Source of the DNA: Deltaproteobacteria bacterium
GTDB taxonomy: Bacteria; Desulfobacterota; DSM-4660; Desulfatiglandales; B25-G16
Direction: 5' to 3'
Assembly (NCBI GenBank): GCA_003646935.1
Contig: QMLW01000028.1
Coordinates: forward strand, 1-10,399
Length of the DNA: 10,399 nucleotides
The position numbers and the translations under genes are program-made. Below are positions 6,323 to 10,399 of the stretch, piece by piece (within the stretch, counting starts at the first letter, position 1; every line of letters starts with the position of its first letter). The notes below the pieces were generated by a model, which did not search any database, was not told the origin of the DNA, and saw only the letters and a list, made by a program, of their open reading frames with translations.

Positions 6323-7102
6323 ATGGGAGCGGATATTCATCCAAGCGCGGTGGTCTCACCGGAGGCGAAGATTGCAGACGGGGTGAGCATTGGACCGTTT
6401 TCAGTCATAGGGCAGCGGGTAGAGATAGGAAAAGATACCGTCATCGATTCCCATGTGGTGATCGATGGGAATACGGTAATCGGCCAGAGGAACAGGATCT
6501 ATCCTTACGTCTCCCTTGGATTACCCCCGCAGGACGTGGGGTATTCGGGCGAGGACACCAGGCTCGTGATAGGCGATGATAACGTCATACGGGAATTCGT
6601 AACCGTGAACCGAGCTACTACTAAACAGGATAGGGTCACGCGGATTGGCAGCCACAACTACCTCATGGCATATGCCCATGTTGCCCATGACTGCATGCTC
6701 GGTAATTCCATTATTATGTCAAACGCTGCAACACTCGGCGGTCACATAGAGATCGGTGATAAGGCCATCATAGGCGGCCTGGTTGCCATACACCAGTTCG
6801 TCAGGATAGGGGCGTATGCATTTATCGGGGGGATGTCAGCAACGGTTAAGGATATCCCTCCCTTCATGATGGCCTCTGGGGCTCGAGCAAAATTATACGG
6901 CTTGAACGTGAGGGGCCTGAAGAGAGAGGGGTTCTCTAGGGAAAAGATCGACGGCCTCAAGAGGGCTTACCAGATTATATGGCGCGACCATCAGCTCATG
7001 AACGAGGCGCTCAAAAGGGTGCAGGAGGAGATAGCGCCCTTTGAGGAGTTGGACATGCTGCTCGATTTCCTGGCCAGCTCCAAGAGGGGCGTGGTGAGGT
7101 AG
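6323..7102 (+). CDS. lpxA: UDP-N-acetylglucosamine acyltransferase LpxA
   Basis: LpxA starts lipid A synthesis by transferring a 3-hydroxyacyl chain from ACP to the 3-position of UDP-GlcNAc. It has 259 residues against 262 in E. coli. Hexapeptide repeats (about 1-185) form the beta-helix; the catalytic base is His122 in AHVAHDC (E. coli His125). His141 and His157 match E. coli His144 and His160. Alignment from the catalytic His onward needs no gaps, which puts Gly170 at the E. coli Gly173 position that governs acyl length; Gly there fits a long (about C14) chain. The C-terminal helical domain holds GLKREGFSREKI (198-209), the family signature. ATG 6323 is 4 bases after the fabZ stop, with AAGG at 6317-6320 very close to it. 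Followed by a 32-bp gap to lpxI. Confidence 0.97.
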   Translation: MGADIHPSAVVSPEAKIADGVSIGPFSVIGQRVEIGKDTVIDSHVVIDGNTVIGQRNRIYPYVSLGLPPQDVGYSGEDTRLVIGDDNVIREFVTVNRATTKQDRVTRIGSHNYLMAYAHVAHDCMLGNSIIMSNAATLGGHIEIGDKAIIGGLVAIHQFVRIGAYAFIGGMSATVKDIPPFMMASGARAKLYGLNVRGLKREGFSREKIDGLKRAYQIIWRDHQLMNEALKRVQEEIAPFEELDMLLDFLASSKRGVVR

Positions 7103-7134
7103 GAAAAGGAAAATTTGAAATAGTCGATTGTCAA

Positions 7135-7941
7135 TTGGAAATAGAAAAGATAGGCCTTATAGCCGGGGGAGGTAAGTTTCCCCTTCTCGTCGCTGATTCA
7201 GCGACGAGAAGGGGCGTACGGGTCGTTGCCGTGGCACATAAGGGCGAGACCTTAGCCGAGCTGGCCGGCAAGGTAGACGAGATCACGTGGATAGGCCTTG
7301 GTCAATTTGGTCAATTGATCAAGGCCTTTACATCCAGGGGTGTAGAGCGTGTTCTCATGGCCGGAACGATCGACAAGGCCAGGATATTCGCCAAGGTGAG
7401 GCCTGATCTCAAGGGCCTGGCCGTTATGGGAAAGCTGGCGTTCTTCCATGATGATGACATCCTCAGGACCATTGCCGGGGAGCTCGAGAGGGAGGGGATA
7501 ACGGTGATGAGTTCAACCACCTACCTGCCCGAACTCCTGGCTCCTTCAGGCTGTCTCACCAGGAGGAGACCGAACAAGGAGGAGAGAGACGATATTGAGT
7601 TCGGATGGATGATGGCCAAGGAGCTCGGCCGGCTGGATATCGGCCATTGCGTGGTGGTGAGGAGGAAGATTGTTTTAGCGGTGGAGGCCATTGAGGGCTC
7701 TGATAGGACGATCCAAAGAGGAGGCGAGCTGGCCAAGCAGCGGGCAGTGGTCGTCAAGGTTAGCAAGCCCCATCAGGATCTTAGGTTCGATCTGCCCGCT
7801 GTAGGGGTCCATACCGTCCGGGTAATGGCGTCCGTTCGAGCAGCAATCCTTGCCATAGAGGCGGGGAAGACCATCATCTTCGATAAAGAGGAGATGATTC
7901 GGCTGGCTGACAGCAACAACATTTCCATCGTTTCGAGATAG
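7135..7941 (+). CDS. lpxI: UDP-2,3-diacylglucosamine pyrophosphatase LpxI
   Basis: LpxI hydrolyses UDP-2,3-diacylglucosamine to lipid X (2,3-diacylglucosamine 1-phosphate) and UMP, replacing LpxH in many alpha- and deltaproteobacteria. The 268-residue protein has an N-terminal domain starting IGLIAGGGKFPLLVAD (6-21) and a C-terminal domain (about 130-268) with VEAIEGSDRTIQRGG (183-197) and LRFDLPAVG (216-224). Asp219 corresponds to the catalytic Asp225 of Caulobacter LpxI. The start is TTG 7135; no ATG lies in frame between the lpxA stop and the conserved N-terminus. AGGAAAAGGA (7101-7110) is too far away (24 bases) for a normal binding site, so expression may depend on coupling or on RNA structure. 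A perfect 35-bp palindrome sits inside codons 16-27. The next gene begins 2 bases after the stop. Confidence 0.95.
   Translation: MEIEKIGLIAGGGKFPLLVADSATRRGVRVVAVAHKGETLAELAGKVDEITWIGLGQFGQLIKAFTSRGVERVLMAGTIDKARIFAKVRPDLKGLAVMGKLAFFHDDDILRTIAGELEREGITVMSSTTYLPELLAPSGCLTRRRPNKEERDDIEFGWMMAKELGRLDIGHCVVVRRKIVLAVEAIEGSDRTIQRGGELAKQRAVVVKVSKPHQDLRFDLPAVGVHTVRVMASVRAAILAIEAGKTIIFDKEEMIRLADSNNISIVSR
7180..7214. repeat. Perfect 35-bp palindrome within the 5' part of lpxI
   Basis: CCCCTTCTCGTCGCTGA (7180-7196) and TCAGCGACGAGAAGGGG (7198-7214) are exact reverse complements around one central T (7197). As RNA it would form a stem of about 15-16 bp closed by a 3-5 base loop, starting 45 bases after the TTG. 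It encodes the ordinary LpxI segment PLLVADSATRRG, so it is not an insertion. No T-run follows, so it is not a standard terminator. Confidence 0.9.
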
Positions 7942-7943
7942 TC

Positions 7944-8885
7944 ATGAAAAAATTACGGTTGGGCGTTATAGGGGTGGGGTATGTGGGCGAGTTGCATGTC
8001 CAGAAGTACGCCGCTATGGAAGATGTTGACCTCGTTGGAGTTGCCGATCGAGATTTCGCCCGAGCACAGGAGGTGGCGCGCAGGTATAACACCACGGCCT
8101 ATTCGAGCCATGAGGAACTCCTGCCCTTTTTGGATGGCGCGAGCTTGGCGGTTCCCACCTTGTCTCACTTCGAGGTCGGATATGAGTTGCTGCGTCACGG
8201 CGTGAATCTGTTGATCGAGAAGCCCATAACCCTCAACCTGGGAGATGCCGAGAGGCTTATTGAAACAGCAAAGGAGCATGATGCGGTCCTCCAGATAGGA
8301 CATATCGAGCGATTTAACCCGGCCGTCATCAAGATGGAGTCCCTCATCTCGAGGCCTATCTTCATTGAATCCCATCGGCTCAATTTCTTCACCAACAGGG
8401 GTACGGATGTAGATGTGGTATTGGACCTGATGATCCATGACCTGGATATTATCTTGAATATCGTCAATGCGGATATCGAGGATATCGATGCCGTGGGCAT
8501 GCCTGTGGTCAGCGATAAGATCGATATTGCCAACGTGAGGATTATGTTCGCCAATGGTACGGTGGCAAACGTGACTGCCAGCCGGGTCTCAAGTGAATCC
8601 CTTCGGATGCTTCGGATAATCCAGCCCGATATCCACATTACGGTGGATTACGGCAACAAAAGGATCACCGTGACGCAATTGAAGGGCGACAGGAAGCACA
8701 TAGGAGCACGTTCGCCCGTGGTCCACCGCGAGGATATATTTCCCGATAGCGACCCGTTGGCCGATCAATTGAGCTCCTTTGTGAAGGCTATCAAGAAGAG
8801 GGCTGAGCCCAAGGTCTCCGGGATCGACGGCAAGAATGCCCTTGCCGTGTCGCTCGCTATCATGGAGCAAATAACACGAAAATAA
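7944..8885 (+). CDS. Gfo/Idh/MocA family NAD(P)-dependent oxidoreductase, possibly UDP-GlcNAc 3-dehydrogenase
   Basis: The 313-residue protein has an N-terminal Rossmann fold with GVGYVG (Gly10, Gly12, Gly15) and the cofactor-selecting region VGVADRD (31-37). The family EKP motif is at 92-94 (catalytic-type Lys93). GHIERFNPAV (119-128) and DLMIHDLDI (161-169) follow, the latter holding the His165 and Asp166 expected in the sugar-binding active site. The C-terminal half is the beta-sheet substrate domain. A Gfo/Idh gene between lpxI and lpxB is a recurring layout in deltaproteobacteria. In Acidithiobacillus and Leptospira a related dehydrogenase, GnnA, works with the aminotransferase GnnB to make UDP-GlcNAc3N, allowing N-linked acyl chains in lipid A. 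GnnA activity here is an inference; no aminotransferase is adjacent. ATG 7944 is 2 bases after the lpxI stop. Confidence 0.88.
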   Translation: MKKLRLGVIGVGYVGELHVQKYAAMEDVDLVGVADRDFARAQEVARRYNTTAYSSHEELLPFLDGASLAVPTLSHFEVGYELLRHGVNLLIEKPITLNLGDAERLIETAKEHDAVLQIGHIERFNPAVIKMESLISRPIFIESHRLNFFTNRGTDVDVVLDLMIHDLDIILNIVNADIEDIDAVGMPVVSDKIDIANVRIMFANGTVANVTASRVSSESLRMLRIIQPDIHITVDYGNKRITVTQLKGDRKHIGARSPVVHREDIFPDSDPLADQLSSFVKAIKKRAEPKVSGIDGKNALAVSLAIMEQITRK

Positions 8886-8895
8886 TCGGCCTGAA

Positions 8896-10056
8896 TTGAG
8901 CGCTGCAAAAACCGTAATGATGGTAGCCGGAGAGGCCTCCGGGGATATGTACGGTGCGAGGTTGGTCTCAGCGCTCAGAAACCTGGCTCCAGGGATACGG
9001 TTTTTCGGCATAGGCGGCCCGAAGATGGAGGAAGCCGAGGTGAGGATCCTTTATCGCGTGTCCGAGCTGGCCGTAGTGGGCATGACAGAAGTCCTGCCGA
9101 AGATGAGATTCATCCATAAGGCACTGAATGAATTAAAAGATGCACTCAAGGATAATCCGCCCGATCTCGTGATACTCATCGACTATCCGGGATTCAATCT
9201 ACATCTCGCGAAAAAGGCCCACGATCTTGGAATACCCGTGCTGTACTATATCCCCCCCCAGGTATGGGCATGGCGGGAGAGGAGGGTGAAAAAGATAGCC
9301 AAACGGGTTGACAGGATAGCGGTCATTCTTCCCTTTGAGAAAGAGTTTTACGCAGGATACGGTATCAAGGTGGAATACGTGGGACATCCACTGCTCGATG
9401 GCCTCGAAGAAAGGAAGGGCAATGAGCGGGTGAGAGGGCATCTGGGTTTTGGCGGCCGTCGGTTTCCCGTGGTCGGATTATTGCCCGGGAGCAGGAATGA
9501 GGAGATTGCCCGGCACATGCCACCTATGGTGGGTGCAGCTAAAATAATTGCCCGCACCTACCCGGATTTACGCTGCATGCTCCCCTTGGCACCGACCGTG
9601 AGTGAGGAGACAGTCAAGCCCTACCTCAAGGACGTGAACTTCGATGTTACCCTTTGCAGCGCCGATACAAAGGAGGTATTAGGGGACTGTGATCTTGCCC
9701 TCATCGCCTCTGGGACAGCTACCCTGGAAGGGGCAATAACGGGGACGCCCATGGTAATACTCTACAAGGTATCATTTCTCACCTTTGTGATCACCAAGCT
9801 CCTCGCGAAGGTAACGCACATAGGCTTAGTGAATCTGGTTGCCGGCGGGGAGATCGTTCCGGAGTTGATTCAAGGGGATGCAACGGATAGCCGTTTGGCT
9901 GAAGAGGGATTGCGCATCCTGGAGGATGAGGCCATGCGGGAGGATATGAGAGCGAGCCTCCGAATGGTAAGGGATCAACTCGGGCAGGGTGGCGCCTCTG
10001 AGAGGGCTGCCGCTATTGCAGGTGAGATGATGGGTTTAGGAATAGAAGGTGAGTAA
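8896..10056 (+). CDS. lpxB: Lipid A disaccharide synthase LpxB
   Basis: LpxB (glycosyltransferase family GT19, membrane-associated in the cytoplasm) joins lipid X to UDP-2,3-diacylglucosamine, giving the beta-1,6-linked disaccharide 1-phosphate. At 386 residues it is of normal length. Family motifs in order: GEASGD (12-17), FFGIGGPKM (36-44), VVGMTEVLPK (60-69), IDYPGFN (95-101, with the conserved Asp96), PPQVWAWR (120-127), LPGSRNEEI (196-204, with Arg200 matching the critical Arg of E. coli), ASGTATLE (271-278) and VPELIQ (321-326). All are intact. The start is TTG 8896, 10 bases after the oxidoreductase stop; ATG 8917 is possible but would trim the strand before GEASGD. No clear binding site precedes either. 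Last gene of the operon. The next steps (lpxK, kdtA, msbA) are not found here. Confidence 0.97.
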   Translation: MSAAKTVMMVAGEASGDMYGARLVSALRNLAPGIRFFGIGGPKMEEAEVRILYRVSELAVVGMTEVLPKMRFIHKALNELKDALKDNPPDLVILIDYPGFNLHLAKKAHDLGIPVLYYIPPQVWAWRERRVKKIAKRVDRIAVILPFEKEFYAGYGIKVEYVGHPLLDGLEERKGNERVRGHLGFGGRRFPVVGLLPGSRNEEIARHMPPMVGAAKIIARTYPDLRCMLPLAPTVSEETVKPYLKDVNFDVTLCSADTKEVLGDCDLALIASGTATLEGAITGTPMVILYKVSFLTFVITKLLAKVTHIGLVNLVAGGEIVPELIQGDATDSRLAEEGLRILEDEAMREDMRASLRMVRDQLGQGGASERAAAIAGEMMGLGIEGE

Positions 10057-10187
10057 AATGGTACGTGAGCCCGCCCTGGTGCGACGTGATTTGAATATAC
10101 GCTTGCTTCTGATGTATCAATAATCATGGGTTATCTTTGCTTAGTCAGGCTTTGCCAGGTCTGGACTAGGGCTAAAGTGCCTCAAGT

Positions 10188-10229
10188 TATAAAATTGCTT
10201 CGCAATTTTATAGAACGCGGCTTCGCCGC
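10188..10229. repeat. Two adjacent hairpins with TTC loops downstream of lpxB
   Basis: The first is a perfect 11-bp stem, TATAAAATTGC (10188-10198) with GCAATTTTATA (10202-10212), closed by TTC. Four bases later a second perfect 5-bp stem, GCGGC (10217-10221) with GCCGC (10225-10229), is also closed by TTC, so both share the core GCTTCGC or GGCTTCGCC. The first has an A-run before and a T-run within its 3' arm and might act as a weak terminator in either direction; the pair more resembles a dispersed intergenic repeat. Together they lie in the 305-bp spacer 10057-10361, which otherwise shows no gene. Confidence 0.6.
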
Positions 10230-10304
10230 TCCGAAAAAGGAAATTCCTATACAAACAAGTTAGTTTGAAATAGATACGTTACGTAAATAACGGACAACGG
10301 ACCC

Positions 10305-10340
10305 GCCCGCCTCGCCTGAGCGAGAGCGATGGCGGGCAGG
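10305..10340. repeat. GC-rich hairpin repeat upstream of the response regulator
   Basis: GCCCGCCTCGC (10305-10315) pairs with GCGA-T-GGCGGGC (10326-10337), an 11-bp stem with one bulged T (10330) and a 10-base loop that carries GAGCGAG. The end, GGCGGGCAGG (10331-10340), is identical to the end of the insertion in the RAYT remnant (1161-1170). It resembles short palindromic intergenic repeats that occur many times in some genomes. It lies only 22 bases before the response regulator start and would be part of its leader if transcribed. Confidence 0.5.
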
Positions 10341-10361
10341 CAACGGAAAACGGGCAAAAGA

Positions 10362-10399
10362 ATGGCGGAAACAGTACTTATCGTGGATGACGAGCCAGG
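10362..10399 (+). CDS. Response regulator receiver protein, 5' end only
   Basis: ATG 10362 begins MAETVLIVDDEP and runs off the window after 12 full codons. The pattern of a hydrophobic strand followed by D-D-E is the start of a CheY-like receiver domain, where the two acidic residues bind the magnesium needed for phosphorylation of a later Asp. What follows (NtrC-type AAA+, winged helix or other output) cannot be seen. No strong binding site is visible before the ATG. The 305-bp gap and different function argue that it is not part of the lipid A operon. Confidence 0.75.
   Translation, partial: MAETVLIVDDEP

Larger units (their letters stand above)
1450..10056 (+). other. Outer-membrane assembly and lipid A operon
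   Basis: Eight genes run in one direction: bamA, skp, lpxD, fabZ, lpxA, lpxI, Gfo/Idh, lpxB. The gaps are 110, 2, -1, 4, 32, 2 and 10 bases. LpxC (deacetylase) is not present, so the pathway is completed elsewhere. No promoter could be identified ahead of bamA in the mobile-element debris; a candidate internal promoter lies before skp. No terminator with a T-run follows lpxB. Confidence 0.85.

Noticed and set aside
7180..7214. Palindrome as an intrinsic transcription terminator
   Set aside because: No T-run follows the stem (GCGTACGG comes next) and the site is inside an essential gene. Kept only as an unexplained palindrome.
7298..7318. Direct repeat of GGTCAATT in lpxI
   Set aside because: Short and explained by the coded residues GQFGQL.
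8469..8490. Tandem GGATATCGA-like repeat in the oxidoreductase gene
   Set aside because: Explained by the coded residues D-I-E-D-I-D; not a distinct element.
10058..10123. A 21-codon frame directly after lpxB (ATG 10058)
   Set aside because: It is very short, has no binding site of its own and shows no recognisable sequence.
10265..10293. TTGAAA upstream of the response regulator as a promoter
   Set aside because: No acceptable -10 element at 16-18 bases spacing (TAACGG and ATAACG are poor).
10188..10340. CRISPR array
   Set aside because: The hairpins differ in sequence and are not regularly spaced repeats with unique spacers.

Overview
The window is a nearly complete Gram-negative outer-membrane biogenesis and lipid A operon (about 1450-10056, all on the + strand), preceded by about 1.4 kb of accessory DNA full of broken genes and followed by a short repeat-bearing spacer and the first codons of a response regulator. 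The gene order bamA - ompH/skp - lpxD - fabZ - lpxA - lpxI - Gfo/Idh oxidoreductase - lpxB, with LpxI (not LpxH) as the UDP-diacylglucosamine hydrolase, a BamA with an extra N-terminal periplasmic domain and frequent AGG arginine codons, suggests a deltaproteobacterial (Desulfobacterota-like) organism or a neighbouring candidate lineage. This assignment is an inference from layout, not from any search.

Region 1 (1-1450): a possible leftward partial ORF at the left edge; an AT-rich intergenic stretch; a small antitoxin-like gene (303-548); the remains of its PIN-domain toxin, which has lost its middle and its frame (539-714); a gene-free stretch with nested inverted repeats (715-954); a REP-associated tyrosine transposase (RAYT, Y1_Tnp superfamily) ruined by two insertions, two stop codons and a changed catalytic histidine (955-1332); and a fragment of a large serine recombinase zinc ribbon (about 1340-1450) whose stop codon overlaps the bamA start.

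Region 2 (1450-10056): BamA builds outer-membrane beta-barrels and Skp/OmpH is the periplasmic chaperone that delivers them. LpxA, LpxD, LpxI and LpxB carry out four of the five steps from UDP-GlcNAc to lipid A disaccharide-1-phosphate; the deacetylase LpxC is not in this window. FabZ supplies the fatty-acid side and competes with LpxA/LpxD for the 3-hydroxyacyl-ACP pool. The Gfo/Idh oxidoreductase between lpxI and lpxB may be a UDP-GlcNAc 3-dehydrogenase (GnnA-like), but no aminotransferase partner (GnnB) is adjacent. Genes are packed with overlaps or gaps of 1-32 bp after ompH; three of them (lpxD, lpxI, lpxB) appear to start with TTG and lack strong ribosome binding sites, which fits translational coupling.

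Region 3 (10057-10399): a 305-bp spacer with two adjacent hairpins sharing TTC loops, a separate GC-rich hairpin repeat, and the start of a CheY-like receiver protein running off the right edge.

The most unexpected signal is a perfect 35-bp palindrome (7180-7214) inside the 5' end of lpxI, within an otherwise ordinary conserved protein segment. I found no clearly new multi-gene system. The novelty lies in this palindrome, in the dissected mobile and toxin-antitoxin debris directly upstream of an essential operon, and in the Gfo/Idh gene of unproven role.
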